A stretch of DNA of 64,000 nt from Planococcus circulans (lineage in GTDB: Bacteria > Bacillota > Bacilli > Bacillales_A > Planococcaceae), in contig NZ_JAIQCL010000004.1 of NCBI RefSeq assembly GCF_020023385.1, forward strand, positions 62,001 to 126,000. The letters run 5' to 3'. Under the pieces are notes generated by a model, which was not told the origin of the DNA, searched no databases, and saw only the letters and a list, made by a program, of their open reading frames with translations. Position 1 is the stretch's first letter, and every line of letters begins with the position of its first letter. The position numbers were made by a program, and so were the translations under genes. Of this stretch, positions 23,553 to 33,297 are shown piece after piece.

Positions 23553-24475
23553 CTTAATGCTTCTGTAATGACTGGTACAATCTGCTTTTTGCGTGATACG
23601 ACGCCCGGCAACAGGACACGGTTATCAACTACGCTTGATTTAAAGGCGCTTTCGATGATGCCGGCTCTTTGGCCAAGAACGATGGCGACTGAATTATTGT
23701 TGAGGATATCGGTAACAGCAAATACGAAAAGATCGAGTTTTTTAGCAGAGATGGTATCAGCCATCAATACTTCAAGTTCTTTTTGGCGAATCATGACTTC
23801 CTCTACATCGATCGCATTGACTTGCGCAACTTCAAATCGGTGCTCGCCTGCTTCGAACTCTTTCGAATCCAATGAAATCAGGTCTTCCAATGTTTTATTG
23901 CTCAAATCGGCTCCGGCTTTCAATAGATCAAGGCCATAGCTTTGCGCATCCACATCCGCGATTTCCGCCAATTCAGCAGCAGCTTTCACATCTTGGTCTG
24001 TGCAGGTCGGTGATTTGAAAAGAAGTGAATCCGAAATAATAGCAGAAAGCATCAAACCTGCAATGTTCGGTGGTACTTCTATGCCGTTTTCTTTAAACAG
24101 CTTTAAGATGATGGTCGTCGTGCACCCAACCGGTTCCGCACGGAAGTATAACGGATCGGTCGTTTCAAAGTTGGCGATACGGTGATGGTCCACCACTTCA
24201 ATCACTTGGACCTCGTTGATGTCTTCAGCACTTTGCTGGCGTTCGTTGTGATCCACCAGAATCACTTGTTCGGCTTCTTTGGCAACATGCGTCACCAATC
24301 TTGGCTGGTCGAATTTGAAAGTCTCTAAAGCGAATATGGTTTCGTTGTTCACTTCACCTAAGCGGATCGGTTCAGCAACCATGCCCATTTCATTTTTTAA
24401 ATAGGCATATGAAATGGCCGAACAAATTGAATCGGTGTCCGGATTTTTGTGACCCAATACTAAAACATTTGACAT
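23549..24475 (-). CDS. ppaC: Manganese-dependent inorganic pyrophosphatase
   Basis: A 308-residue family II pyrophosphatase (DHH superfamily), hydrolysing PPi to phosphate with Mn. Metal ligands appear in GHKNPDTDS (about 8-16), VDHNERQQS (about 74) and the DHH motif [12 protein letters not shown] (about 96-107). The DHHA2 domain with RxK-like substrate loop ends SRKKQIVP. The start MSNVLVLGH at 24475 is set by AGGAGG; upstream frame is not conserved. Length matches B. subtilis PpaC. Confidence 0.96.
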   Translation of the reverse strand: MSNVLVLGHKNPDTDSICSAISYAYLKNEMGMVAEPIRLGEVNNETIFALETFKFDQPRLVTHVAKEAEQVILVDHNERQQSAEDINEVQVIEVVDHHRIANFETTDPLYFRAEPVGCTTTIILKLFKENGIEVPPNIAGLMLSAIISDSLLFKSPTCTDQDVKAAAELAEIADVDAQSYGLDLLKAGADLSNKTLEDLISLDSKEFEAGEHRFEVAQVNAIDVEEVMIRQKELEVLMADTISAKKLDLFVFAVTDILNNNSVAIVLGQRAGIIESAFKSSVVDNRVLLPGVVSRKKQIVPVITEALS

Positions 24476-24639
24476 GAATGATAGCCTCCTGGATAACTTA
24501 GTTTCTGTGCTTATTCTATCACAAGTACCCCAATTGAAAAAACCAAACTCCAAGAACCAAATAAATAAAACTAAAGATGGGTAAGTTTATAGAATTATCA
24601 GTATTTTTAAAATTCATTGTGTACTTTAGCATATGCGAA

Positions 24640-24648
24640 TGGTATAAT
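24640..24648 (+). promoter_or_regulatory. Extended -10 promoter element of GNAT gene
   Basis: TGGTATAAT is an extended -10 element 37 bp before the ATG at 24685; no good -35 is visible. A small hairpin CTAACT/AGTTAG (24653-24671) lies in the leader just before the RBS. Confidence 0.55.
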
Positions 24649-24684
24649 ATGACTAACTAATTCAAAGTTAGGTGGAAGGAAGAG

Positions 24685-25494
24685 ATGTCTGTGACTATTT
24701 TACTGGAAAAGAAATACATTCCTCTGGCTGATTATTTCTCCGGAGCGACGAATTCTTCAATAAAGTTAACATTTTCCGAAATTGAACAAATCATGGGACA
24801 GAATTTGCCTAATGCTGCCTACTTAAACAAAAGTTGGTGGAAAAAGACAAAAGCGCCGGCCAAACATTTTCACGCGTGGGTGGATGCCGGTTATTTCGTC
24901 AGCGATGTTGAACCAGATCGCTTTGTTGTCTTCGAGAGAGCGGATCTTTCAAATGGAAAAGGTTCGGCTAACGATGACGAAGACCAGGATATTTTATTGA
25001 TCCGAACTGCAGAGCATGGGGACGCACGCTCCCTGGCCGCTTTACAGAAAACAGTGGAATCCGAATCTGACTTTATGCTATACGCTAAAGATGAACGGAC
25101 CCAATCCACACAGAAAGTCCGAAAGCAAATCATCGAATGGAAACAAAGTGGCCATTCGACCATCATCATCGCCATCCTCAATGGCCAGCATGTCGGTTAT
25201 TTGATGATTATGGGCAATGCAGCCAAACGGGCCGCTCACCGTGCCTCGATTGACCTCGGTCTCCAAAAGGATGCACAAGGCAAAGGAATCGCAAAATCCC
25301 TGCTCCAAAAAGCAGAGGAATGGTCCAAGGAAAAGGGCATCACCCGACTGGAATTGACGGTCGTCGAAGAAAATGAACCTGCCCGCAAATTATATGAAAA
25401 AGCCGGGTTCGAATCTGAAGGCATCCGACAAAAGTCCATGATGATTAACGACGAACCCCATAACGAAATTTACTTGGCCAAGTTTCTGGATTAG
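24685..25494 (+). CDS. Two-domain GNAT N-acetyltransferase (DUF7662 + GNAT)
   Basis: A 269-residue protein. Residues about 1-88 form a small domain with LTFSEIEQIMGQNLPNAAY and SWWKKT, seen in DUF7662 proteins. Residues about 98-268 are a GNAT domain with acetyl-CoA loop LQKDAQGKGIAKSLLQKAE and NEPARKLYEKAGFESEGI near the end. The RBS GGAAGGAAG precedes the ATG. Monocistronic, sharing a two-way terminator with arsB. Acceptor unknown; DUF7662 may bind DNA or ligand (inference). Confidence 0.85.
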   Translation: MSVTILLEKKYIPLADYFSGATNSSIKLTFSEIEQIMGQNLPNAAYLNKSWWKKTKAPAKHFHAWVDAGYFVSDVEPDRFVVFERADLSNGKGSANDDEDQDILLIRTAEHGDARSLAALQKTVESESDFMLYAKDERTQSTQKVRKQIIEWKQSGHSTIIIAILNGQHVGYLMIMGNAAKRAAHRASIDLGLQKDAQGKGIAKSLLQKAEEWSKEKGITRLELTVVEENEPARKLYEKAGFESEGIRQKSMMINDEPHNEIYLAKFLD

Positions 25495-25526
25495 AAAAGC
25501 ACATCACACATTTTCATAACCCAGAC

Positions 25527-25561
25527 AAAAAAGGAGCATACCACTGGCATGCTCCTTTTTT
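25527..25561. terminator. Bidirectional terminator between GNAT and arsB
   Basis: AAAAAAGGAGCAT (25527-25539) and ATGCTCCTTTTTT (25549-25561), serving both converging genes. Confidence 0.9.
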
Positions 25562-25567
25562 GTCGAT

Positions 25568-26869
25568 TTAATTTAAAATTGTCAGCCATAAGTACAAGCC
25601 GGTCAAGGTGATGAACAAAGTCGGAACCGTCAGGATGATACCGATTTTGAAATAATAACCCCATGTAATTTCTACGCCTTTCACCTTCAGTACGTGCAGC
25701 CACAATAAAGTCGCCAGTGAACCGATCGGCGTGATTTTCGGCCCTAAATCTGAACCAATCACATTTGCATAGATTAACGCCTCCCTCACGACTCCAGTCG
25801 TCTCGGTTTCCGCGATAGCCAAAGCATCAATCATGACAGTCGGCATATTGTTCATAACAGACGACAGAATCGCTGCGATGAAGCCCATTCCAATGGTCGC
25901 TGCATATAACCCATGGCTTGCTGTCCATTCAATTGCTGTTGCCAGCACCGATGTCAGCCCCACATTTCTCAAACCATACACCACGACATACATGCCGATG
26001 GAGAAAAAGACGATGGCCCAAGGCGCCCCTCTTAAAACAGTCATTGTTTCAACTGATTTACTTCTTCGTGCAATCGCCAGGAAGATGATGGCGACCGATC
26101 CAGCGATAAAGGAAACTGGAATATTCAATGCTTCGCTGCTGAAATAACCAATCAGCAAAATCACCAGTACTGCCCACGACAAACGAAAAATCTTGATATC
26201 TTTTATTGCCGATGCCGGCGTTTTCAAGACACTGTCATCAAAATGTTTCGGAATATCTTTCCGGAAATACAGGTACAATACCAGCATACTTGCCGCGATG
26301 CTGAACAGGTTCGGTATCGCCATGCGGATCGCGTATTCGGTAAAGCCGATGCCAAAGAAATCTGCAGAGACAATATTGACCAGGTTACTGACTACAAAAG
26401 GCAGTGACGCCGTATCAGCGATAAATCCACAAGCCATGATAAAGGGTAAAATCATTGCGTCTTTGAATTTCAGTGCCCGGACCATCGCCAAAACAATCGG
26501 CGTCAGGATCAATGCCGCCCCGTCATTCGCAAACAACGCCGCTACGACTGCCCCCAGCATGATGACCAGGAAGAACATCCGCAATCCGCTGCCTTTGGCA
26601 AAACGCGCCATATGTAAAGCTGCCCATTCGAAAAAGCCGATTTCATCCAAAATCAATGAAATGATGATCAATGCAACAAATGTCAATGTCGCGTTCCAGA
26701 CAATGCCGGTCACGTCCCAGACATCACCGAAATCAACAACGCCAAACAGCAACGCAACAACTGCCCCCGCAATGGCGGACCAGCCGATCGACAAGCCTCT
26801 CGGCTGCCAAATAACAAATATCAATGTGACGATAAAAATAAAACTCGCTAAAAATACATCCACGTTCAT
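25568..26869 (-). CDS. arsB: Arsenical efflux pump membrane protein ArsB
   Basis: A 433-residue ion-transporter superfamily protein with about 11-12 helices. [23 protein letters not shown] (split over about 115-137), [23 protein letters not shown] and the C-terminal [21 protein letters not shown] are ArsB hallmarks. It extrudes arsenite or antimonite through the membrane using the proton gradient. Its gene follows arsR by 19 bp; no arsC or arsA is nearby, so it handles trivalent oxyanions or relies on a reductase elsewhere. Confidence 0.92.
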   Translation of the reverse strand: MNVDVFLASFIFIVTLIFVIWQPRGLSIGWSAIAGAVVALLFGVVDFGDVWDVTGIVWNATLTFVALIIISLILDEIGFFEWAALHMARFAKGSGLRMFFLVIMLGAVVAALFANDGAALILTPIVLAMVRALKFKDAMILPFIMACGFIADTASLPFVVSNLVNIVSADFFGIGFTEYAIRMAIPNLFSIAASMLVLYLYFRKDIPKHFDDSVLKTPASAIKDIKIFRLSWAVLVILLIGYFSSEALNIPVSFIAGSVAIIFLAIARRSKSVETMTVLRGAPWAIVFFSIGMYVVVYGLRNVGLTSVLATAIEWTASHGLYAATIGMGFIAAILSSVMNNMPTVMIDALAIAETETTGVVREALIYANVIGSDLGPKITPIGSLATLLWLHVLKVKGVEITWGYYFKIGIILTVPTLFITLTGLYLWLTILN

Positions 26870-26888
26870 CCAACTCCCTATTCACAAT

Positions 26889-27206
26889 TCACTTTTTTCC
26901 TTCCGCAATCAAGCGGCCAATTGAGCGGCGAGGTTCCGGCAATAGATCCAATAAATGAATCAACACCGGGTACTGCATATGCTGCGTGTTCAAGGACCAA
27001 ATCGTCCAACGTCCGCGCTTTTCTTCCCAAACCAGTCCAGCATGTTTCAATTTGCGCATATGCTGGCTGATGGCCGGCTGCGTCATTTCCAGAAGATCTG
27101 TGAATTCACAGATGCGTAAAGCCTCTTTGGCCAGGAATTTTAAAATCAGCAATCTTTTCTGATCACCAATTGCTTTTAAATACGTCTCCATTTGATCATA
27201 TTCCAT
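26889..27206 (-). CDS. arsR: ArsR family transcriptional repressor
   Basis: A 105-residue winged-helix repressor. QPAISQHMRKLKHAGLV (about 58-74) is the recognition helix. The usual ELCVCDL arsenic site is replaced by ALRICEFTDLL, leaving one cysteine (about 33) in the whole protein. It should repress the arsR-arsB promoter and release on metalloid binding, but the sensing ligands must differ from the classical pair. Start ATG follows GAAGGTAAAGAT. Confidence 0.87.
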   Translation of the reverse strand: MEYDQMETYLKAIGDQKRLLILKFLAKEALRICEFTDLLEMTQPAISQHMRKLKHAGLVWEEKRGRWTIWSLNTQHMQYPVLIHLLDLLPEPRRSIGRLIAEGKK

Positions 27207-27236
27207 ATCTTTACCTTCTTTTACAGCACTTCACCC

Positions 27237-27265
27237 ATTATATAAGCAACCACTTATGTATTCAA
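27237..27265 (-). promoter_or_regulatory. arsRB promoter with operator in the spacer
   Basis: On the minus strand: TTGAAT (27260-27265), 17-bp spacer, TATAAT (27237-27242). The palindrome ATAAG-CAACCA-CTTAT (27242-27257) fills the spacer, the expected place for ArsR binding. Confidence 0.72.
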
Positions 27266-27325
27266 GAGAGAATGTGAAAACCTCGAACTATTGCTCCTCA
27301 AAACCTTCATCCGTAATTTCTCACA

Positions 27326-27361
27326 CAAAAAAACCCGAACCAGCAATGCTGATTCGGGTTC
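27326..27361 (-). terminator. Terminator of PfpI-family gene
   Basis: AACCCGAACCAGC and GCTGATTCGGGTT with one mismatch, followed on the minus strand by T8. Confidence 0.88.
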
Positions 27362-27370
27362 TGCTCTTTA

Positions 27371-27892
27371 TTACGCGAGTTGCTCAAGGACACGCAATGA
27401 TTCACGGTTAAACGCCGGGATATCATCCGGCTGGCGGCTGGTGACCAATTGGTCCTGGCACACGGCCACTTCTTCGTCCACTACAGTGGCGCCAGCATAT
27501 TCCATATCGACTTGAATCGACTTATAGCCTGTGGCTTTGCGGCCTTCCAATGCTTTCGCCGTAATCAATAATTGAGGTCCATGACAAATGGCAAAGACAG
27601 GTTTTTTCGCATCCATGAAAGCTTTTGTAAACTCTACAAAACGATCATCGGCACGCAATTGATCCGGAGAAAATCCTCCCGGCAGGAACAAAGCATCATA
27701 ATCATCGGCGCTGACTTCGTCAATACCTTTATCGATGGTGACAACCGCTTCTCCCTGTTTGCCGGTAACTTCTTTGCCTGCTTCTTTTTCGATAGTGAAA
27801 ACTTCGTGACCTGCATCATTAAATGCTTTCGACGGATCAGTATATTCCACATCTTCGAACATGTCTGTAATCAACGTTGCAATTTTTGCCAC
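27371..27892 (-). CDS. Type 1 glutamine amidotransferase-like protein (PfpI/YfkM family)
   Basis: A 173-residue DJ-1/PfpI-fold protein. The nucleophile elbow is FAICHGPQLL with Cys at about 103, preceded by ALFLPGGFSPDQLRADDRFV. Members include B. subtilis general stress protein YfkM and act as protein/nucleotide deglycase or stress proteins. A GTG start at 27892 is proposed because AAGGAG lies 9 nt upstream; the longer ATG frame (27919) has no RBS. Monocistronic with terminator. Confidence 0.9.
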   Translation of the reverse strand: MAKIATLITDMFEDVEYTDPSKAFNDAGHEVFTIEKEAGKEVTGKQGEAVVTIDKGIDEVSADDYDALFLPGGFSPDQLRADDRFVEFTKAFMDAKKPVFAICHGPQLLITAKALEGRKATGYKSIQVDMEYAGATVVDEEVAVCQDQLVTSRQPDDIPAFNRESLRVLEQLA

Positions 27893-27961
27893 TATCTTCC
27901 ACTCCTTCTGTTTAATCATTCCCTTTCAGTATTCCACAAAAAGATGGGATTAAACACCGAA

Positions 27962-28552
27962 CTAGCGAAATTTCGAGACAAATGGATTTTCCGACTCCCA
28001 AAAACGATAAGGATAATGAACCGCTTCGAGTGAATTTCCGATCCCTACCCGCGGTCCGACCGATACGGCATGGACGGGGTCTCCCTCGGCGATATAAAGC
28101 GGTTTTTCCGTAAAATGATGGCCATAATGATCCATCGTGATGGCCATCGCCTTGGTCAGCTTCCCTGGTCCACTGGTCCACTGTTTAATCGGCATATGCT
28201 TACCGCGCAGTTCAGCCATCAGGTCTATGCCTTCCACCGGTTCGACTGCACGGATTAAAATCGCCCGCGGGGTGTCTTCCGGCCCGCTGACGACATTGAT
28301 CAATGTGTGGGTATGCATTTGATAAGTATAAACGAGTCCGGGTTTTCCGAACATGATTTCTGTACGCTTCGTGCGCCGATTGCCAAAGCTGTGGGCAGCG
28401 CGATCTTCCGCACCCATATAGGCTTCCGTTTCTACGATGCGCCCCGCAACGATGCCGTCCGGCAATTCATGGACCAGGATCTGGCCCAGCAGACTGCGGG
28501 ACAGTTCCAGTGTCGGAGCATCGAAAAAATCAGCAGAGACTGGTGTAAACAT
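27962..28552 (-). CDS. 3-methyladenine DNA glycosylase (AAG/MPG family)
   Basis: A 196-residue base-excision repair enzyme. SRSLLGQILVHE, VETEAYMGAEDRAAHSFGNRRTKR (split over about 41-64) with the catalytic Glu of ETEAY, and YQMHTHTLINVVSG are AAG family blocks. It removes alkylated purines and hypoxanthine from DNA. AGGAGGGGATTTT precedes the ATG. It lies directly after trpA, 20 bp from it, so some read-through from the trp operon is possible. Confidence 0.94.
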   Translation of the reverse strand: MFTPVSADFFDAPTLELSRSLLGQILVHELPDGIVAGRIVETEAYMGAEDRAAHSFGNRRTKRTEIMFGKPGLVYTYQMHTHTLINVVSGPEDTPRAILIRAVEPVEGIDLMAELRGKHMPIKQWTSGPGKLTKAMAITMDHYGHHFTEKPLYIAEGDPVHAVSVGPRVGIGNSLEAVHYPYRFWESENPFVSKFR

Positions 28553-28572
28553 AAAATCCCCTCCTACCTCTA

Positions 28573-29343
28573 TTATATCGAATGGGAGGCAGTCACTGCA
28601 TGGATAAGCGGTTCGATTTCCTGAATTCTGTCGTCGTTGAAAGCTTCGACGATCGCACTTCCCACAATAAATCCATCCACATCATCCCGCAGCATCTCGA
28701 CGTGGCTGCTCTTCGAAATTCCGAAGCCGGCATAAACCGGAACCGGGCTTTTCTCCCGGACTTTGCGCATGAACGCTTTGACTTCTTCCGACATTTCATC
28801 ACGTGAACCGGTTATGCCTTTGACGGTTACAGCGTAAACGAAGCCTTCCGCTTCGCTTAAAATATCGTTCAGCCGGGCGTCAGTCGTCGTCAACGTCACC
28901 AACTGGATCAACTTGATGCCTTCCTTATCGACATAAGGCTGTACAAGCTGCTTGTGTTCAAAAGGAAGATCCGGGATGATGACGCCTGAAACGCCAGCTT
29001 TGCCGCATTCAGTAGCAAAACGTTCCACACCGAATTTCAGCACCGGATTCAAATACGTCATCACCAGCAAAGGAATCTCAACCTGAAAAGTCCAACTCTG
29101 CAGTTCTTCCAATACTTTCTGAAGAGTGACGCCCTGCTTCAACGCACGGTTGCCCGCTGCTTCGATTGTCGGGCCATCCGCCACCGGATCCGAAAAAGGG
29201 ATACCGATTTCAATGGCCGTTACACCCGCTGTCTGCAGGTACTGCACTTGTTCTTTCAAGCGGTCAAGACCGCCGTCTCCCGCCATGATGTAAGCGACAA
29301 ACGCTTTGTTTCCTGTACTTTTCAGTTGCTCCAGTCGATTCAT
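28573..29343 (-). CDS. trpA: Tryptophan synthase alpha subunit
   Basis: A 256-residue TIM-barrel enzyme cleaving indole-3-glycerol phosphate to indole and G3[26 protein letters not shown] (catalytic Glu about 42 and Asp about 53) and [11 protein letters not shown] are diagnostic. Its ATG overlaps the trpB stop by 4 bp (ATGA), so translation is coupled. Last gene of the trp operon. Confidence 0.96.
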   Translation of the reverse strand: MNRLEQLKSTGNKAFVAYIMAGDGGLDRLKEQVQYLQTAGVTAIEIGIPFSDPVADGPTIEAAGNRALKQGVTLQKVLEELQSWTFQVEIPLLVMTYLNPVLKFGVERFATECGKAGVSGVIIPDLPFEHKQLVQPYVDKEGIKLIQLVTLTTTDARLNDILSEAEGFVYAVTVKGITGSRDEMSEEVKAFMRKVREKSPVPVYAGFGISKSSHVEMLRDDVDGFIVGSAIVEAFNDDRIQEIEPLIHAVTASHSI

Positions 29344-30533
29344 GACAGTCCCTCCAGTTTCTCGGCATATGTTGCCATGTCTTTATCGCCACGGCCTGAC
29401 ACGCAAATGACCAAAATCTGATCGGCAGTCATCGTTTTTGCCTGCTTTTCAGCTTCCGCAATGGCATGAGCGGACTCCAGTGCCGGAATGATCCCTTCAA
29501 GACGGGACATGCTGATGACCGCAGCCAAGGCTTCCTCGTCCGTAATCGACCGGTATTCAACGCGGCCGATATCCGCCAAATAGGCATGCTCCGGCCCAAT
29601 CCCCGGATAATCAAGGCCTGCAGAAATCGAATGCGCTTCCTGCACCTGACCTGCATCGTCCTGCAATAATTTCATCAACGCCCCATGAAGGACACCTTCA
29701 GTTCCCTTGGTTAAGGTTGCAGCATGCTTGTCCGTATCGACACCTTCACCGGCTGCTTCAACACCGATCAACTGAACATCTTTGTCTTTAATAAATGGAT
29801 AGAACATGCCGATGGCGTTGCTGCCGCCGCCCACACATGCCAATATGGCATCAGGCAAGCGACCTTCTTTATCAAGAATCTGGCGTTTCGTTTCTTCCCC
29901 GATGACGCTTTGGAAATCGCGGACCATCGTCGGGAATGGATGCGGTCCTAAAGCCGAGCCGATCAGGTAATGCGTATCTTCCACATTGGACACCCAGTAG
30001 CGCAGTGCTTCATTGACGGCATCTTTTAACGTTGCACTGCCTTTGGTGACACTTTCCACACGCGCCCCGAGAAGCTTCATGCGGAAAACGTTCAATTGCT
30101 GGCGTTTAATGTCTTCTTCGCCCATGAAAATAACACATTCCAAATCGAAAAGCGCACAGATTGTCGCTGTCGCAACCCCATGCTGTCCCGCTCCGGTTTC
30201 CGCTACGATTTTACGTTTGCCCATACGCATGGCAAGCAGCGCCTGGCCGATCGCATTATTCACTTTATGGGCACCGGTATGATTCAAGTCTTCCCGTTTT
30301 AAATAGATTTTCGGACCGCCCAATGCTTCCGTCATCCGTTTTGCGAATGTCAGCGGCTGTTCACGCCCTACATATTCGGATAAATAATGATGATATTCTT
30401 TATGGAATTCAGGATCTTCTTTTACTGCCTCATAGGCATCTTCCAATTCTTTGACGGCTTTCATCAAGGTTTCCGGCACAAATTGTCCACCGTACTTGCC
30501 GAAAAATCCTGTTTTCTCTATTGTCTGTTCCAT
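29340..30533 (-). CDS. trpB: Tryptophan synthase beta subunit (C-terminal part of a TrpF-TrpB open frame)
   Basis: 397 residues, PLP enzyme joining indole and serine. [14 protein letters not shown] at the start, the PLP lysine in [17 protein letters not shown] (about residue 88), and [13 protein letters not shown] binding the phosphate are canonical. No stop codon separates it from trpF upstream: the frame is open from 31136. AAAGGATGATTCC before ATG 30533 could start TrpB alone, so the product may be a TrpF-TrpB fusion, separate TrpB, or both. Coupled to trpA by ATGA. Confidence 0.93.
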   Translation of the reverse strand: MEQTIEKTGFFGKYGGQFVPETLMKAVKELEDAYEAVKEDPEFHKEYHHYLSEYVGREQPLTFAKRMTEALGGPKIYLKREDLNHTGAHKVNNAIGQALLAMRMGKRKIVAETGAGQHGVATATICALFDLECVIFMGEEDIKRQQLNVFRMKLLGARVESVTKGSATLKDAVNEALRYWVSNVEDTHYLIGSALGPHPFPTMVRDFQSVIGEETKRQILDKEGRLPDAILACVGGGSNAIGMFYPFIKDKDVQLIGVEAAGEGVDTDKHAATLTKGTEGVLHGALMKLLQDDAGQVQEAHSISAGLDYPGIGPEHAYLADIGRVEYRSITDEEALAAVISMSRLEGIIPALESAHAIAEAEKQAKTMTADQILVICVSGRGDKDMATYAEKLEGLS

Positions 30534-31136
30534 GGAATCATCCTTTACCTGTTTTATGAACTCCTGTATTTTCGCTGTATCTTTACGTCCATCCGTTTCA
30601 ACTCCGCTGGAAACGTCTACCATATAAGGAGCAGTCTGACCGATTGCCGCATGGACATTTCCAGGATTCAAGCCGCCCGCCACAATCAGACGGGATGGAT
30701 CGATATCGGCTCCATCGAGTAAAGACCAATCGAATACATTGCCGCTGCCCCCGCGGTATTCAGTACCCGGGGCATCCACTAATATGTAATCAGCCTGCGA
30801 CTTCTTCAATTTCCCTACATCTTCTTTCGTGCGGATTGAAAAAGCTTGGATTACGGGAACTTGGATTGCCTGCACCAGTTCGTCCGGCTCATCCCCATGC
30901 AGCTGAACCATCGTTAATGGAACGCCCGCGATAGTGTCTTCAATTTCCTTCAAGGAAGCATTGACAAAAACGCCGATTTTATCTGTATCTGCGGGAATGT
31001 GTTTAGCCAACTCAGCTGCCTGCTCAATCGTCACCTGACGCTTGCTCGGAGCAAAGACAAATCCAATGGCATCTGCCCGCTTCGCCGCTTTGACATGTTG
31101 TTCTTCCTTCAAACCACAGATCTTCACTTTGGTCAT
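30534..31136 (-). CDS. trpF: Phosphoribosylanthranilate isomerase (N-terminal part of a TrpF-TrpB open frame)
   Basis: 201 residues of a TIM barrel isomerising PRA to CdRP. Catalytic Cys is in VKICGLK (about 7) and the acid Asp in [15 protein letters not shown] (about 121); GGLNPGNV and VDVSSGVE bind the phosphate. The domain is complete and of normal length, then reads KQVKDDS straight into the TrpB start. One base out of frame, the same stretch contains TGA 8 nt before the trpB ATG, so a single indel would separate the genes. Its ATG overlaps the trpC stop by 4 bp. Confidence 0.92.
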
Positions 31137-31906
31137 TGGATTGCCTCCTCACTCGTCGCCTGTCGAATCCAGCTCCCCGGATCTTCTGAGCGCATTAACG
31201 CTTCCCCCACTAAAATACCGGAAGCTCCGTTTGCATAAGCGAATTTCGCATCTTCCTTTGTATGCATTCCACTTTCGCTGATGAGCACCCGCTCGCCATC
31301 AAATGGAAATTTCTCAGCCAATTGCGCGGTTCGTTCAATCGATACATCGAAGGTCTTCAAATCCCGATTATTGACGCCGATCAGTTTTGCATCCAATTGG
31401 AGTGCCGCCTGCAATTCCTCTTCGTCGTGGACTTCCACCAAAACTTCCAGCCCTTTAGAAAGGGCATACTGATAAAGGCTCTCCAGCTGCTGTTTTTCAA
31501 GTGCTGCGACAATCAACAGAATGATGGTGCCGCCTGCATTTTGCGCACGGTCAATCTGAATTTCACTGACCATGAAATCTTTACATAGCACTGGAATTGA
31601 AACAGCTTGCGCCACTTTCCGCAGGTCGTCGATCGATCCCTTAAAATAGGTTTCATCCGTCAGCACCGAAATTGCGGCAGCTCCCGCTTCTTCATACTTT
31701 TTGGCTTGCCCCACAATATCCACTTCGGTCTGGATATCACCTTTCGACGGAGACGCCCGCTTAATCTCTGAAATGACACCATTCTTTTCCTGCAGATGTG
31801 GAAGCAGCTTTGATTTTTCAGGAAAAGCGTTATTTTCGGGCTGTACCGGTTTATAGGTTTTTATTTCTTCATATTTTGTCGCAATGATTTTATCCAATAT
31901 CGTCAT
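31133..31906 (-). CDS. trpC: Indole-3-glycerol phosphate synthase
   Basis: A 257-residue TIM barrel converting CdRP to indole-3-glycerol phosphate. [11 protein letters not shown]-like block appears as [13 protein letters not shown] (about 46-58) with the catalytic Lys, then [25 protein letters not shown] and [11 protein letters not shown]. Overlaps trpD and trpF by 4 bp at each end. Confidence 0.96.
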   Translation of the reverse strand: MTILDKIIATKYEEIKTYKPVQPENNAFPEKSKLLPHLQEKNGVISEIKRASPSKGDIQTEVDIVGQAKKYEEAGAAAISVLTDETYFKGSIDDLRKVAQAVSIPVLCKDFMVSEIQIDRAQNAGGTIILLIVAALEKQQLESLYQYALSKGLEVLVEVHDEEELQAALQLDAKLIGVNNRDLKTFDVSIERTAQLAEKFPFDGERVLISESGMHTKEDAKFAYANGASGILVGEALMRSEDPGSWIRQATSEEAIQ

Positions 31907-32895
31907 GCAAATACCCCCGCTGCTAACCGGTGCAAGTCAAAGACGCGCGCGGTTTCGCCAGATTTGAGTGATGCTTTCGCCTGCTGCACCCCTTCTTTCA
32001 CTGTTTTCGCTTTGCCGCTGATATACAATACAGTACCTGCGTTCAAAGCAATCGTGTCCAGATAAGGGCTGTCGGCTCCAGATAATACATCCATAAAAAT
32101 TTCTGCATTGCGTTCAGGGTCTCCTCCACGAATCGCTTCGATTGGGGCGACCTCTAAACCGACTTCGTTCGGGTGAATGGTCATTTCCCGCTTGCCCAGT
32201 TCATCAAAAACGATCAGTTCATTGGTGCCGGCAAGCGATAATTCGTCTAATCCGCCTGCTCCGTGGACCAAAGCTCCTTTTTTCCGACCCAGCCGGATCA
32301 AGGCATCTGCCATCGGCTCCAGCATGTCACGGCGGTAAACCCCGGTCATCTGAACCGTAATCGGAAGAGGATTCGCCAAAGGTCCAACTAAATTGAAGAT
32401 CGTCGGCGTACCGATGTCTTTACGAATCTGGCGCAGGCCCCCAAGTGCAGGATGGATGGCTGGTGCAAAGAGTAGCGCAATTCCCGTCTGGTCCAGCATT
32501 GTCGGAATCGCTGCAACGTCCGTTTCCGTTGAAATACCCAGTGCTTCCAAAACATCTGAACTACCAGTTTTGCTGGAAACACTGCGGTTGCCGTGCTTTG
32601 CAACCGTTAAGCCGCAGCCTGCCAGCACAAAAGCCGTCAATGTGCTGATGTTGAAGCTGTATGAACGATCCCCGCCGGTTCCGCAAACATCGACCAGTTC
32701 CCCTTCCACTGCTGGAAGTTTCACGGCTTTTTCACGCATCGCCTTGACCAGCCCCACCAGTTCATCTGTGGTCTCGCCTTTTTCATGCAATCCGGATAAA
32801 AAGTTTTTTACCTGTTGTTCATCTATTGTGCCGTTCAAAATCTCCAATGATCTTTCATACATCGTTTGTTCGTTCATATTCTCTACTCTGCTCAT
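31903..32895 (-). CDS. trpD: Anthranilate phosphoribosyltransferase
   Basis: A 330-residue enzyme transferring phosphoribose from PRPP to anthranilate. VDVCGTGGDRSYSFNIST (PRPP loop, about 72-89), KHGNRSVSSKTGSSDVLEALG and FAPAIHPAL are hallmark blocks. The start at 32895 follows GAGGAGAGATTGAG; a longer frame to 33015 only runs through the T-box terminator. First gene of the operon, directly behind the T-box, so trpE is missing from its usual place. Confidence 0.95.
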   Translation of the reverse strand: MSRVENMNEQTMYERSLEILNGTIDEQQVKNFLSGLHEKGETTDELVGLVKAMREKAVKLPAVEGELVDVCGTGGDRSYSFNISTLTAFVLAGCGLTVAKHGNRSVSSKTGSSDVLEALGISTETDVAAIPTMLDQTGIALLFAPAIHPALGGLRQIRKDIGTPTIFNLVGPLANPLPITVQMTGVYRRDMLEPMADALIRLGRKKGALVHGAGGLDELSLAGTNELIVFDELGKREMTIHPNEVGLEVAPIEAIRGGDPERNAEIFMDVLSGADSPYLDTIALNAGTVLYISGKAKTVKEGVQQAKASLKSGETARVFDLHRLAAGVFA

Positions 32896-32925
32896 CTCAA
32901 TCTCTCCTCGTCTCGTTTTTGAATA

Positions 32926-33260
32926 CAAAAATCCCCGCAACCAGATAGTTATCTGATTGCGGGGACGGGTTGAAACCGCGGTACCACCACGCATTAATGC
33001 AATGAATTTCTGCACTCACTTAAACAGGCTCTTCGCCTTTCCCTTTAACGCAGGGCTTACGTCTCCCTTACTCGCTTCCGCTTTCAGGCCAGCTCTCCTA
33101 AGTCCATTCGCGCAGTTCATCCAATCAGCTTGCACCAGCCGCTGACTCTCTAAATGGAGCTCCCTGCCTACTCGTCTCAATCCTCGATTTATACACTCTT
33201 CTATTCTCGTCTTCACTGGGCTCTTCTCTCAAAAGGACTTGCTTCTCGTACAACAAGTTG
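32926..33260 (-). promoter_or_regulatory. Tryptophan T-box riboswitch
   Basis: On the minus strand: AGTAG (about 33170), AGAGAG and GGCTGGTGCAA of Stem I, specifier TGG (33106-33104) in GCGCGAATGGACTT, T-box GTGGTACCGCGG (about 32976-32989), and a terminator with arms CCCCGCAA.CAGATA and its complement (32933-32964) plus T5. The UGG codon identifies tRNA-Trp as effector. Confidence 0.95.
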
Positions 33261-33266
33261 ACCCTT

Positions 33267-33295
33267 ATCTTAAAAGGTTTTGTTTATTCTGTCAA
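33267..33295 (-). promoter_or_regulatory. Promoter of the trp operon leader
   Basis: On the minus strand: TTGACA (33290-33295), 17-bp spacer, TAAGAT (33267-33272). Start expected near 33260. Confidence 0.7.
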
Positions 33296-33297
33296 GT

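Noticed and set aside
26193-26924. 243-residue plus-strand frame
   Set aside because: Antisense shadow of arsB and arsR; low-complexity composition and no family motif.
32393-32956. 187-residue plus-strand frame
   Set aside because: Shadow of trpD on the opposite strand, rich in Ser/Pro as expected of an antisense frame.
32896-33015. N-terminal extension of trpD
   Set aside because: The frame runs through the T-box antiterminator/terminator region; RBS supports 32895.
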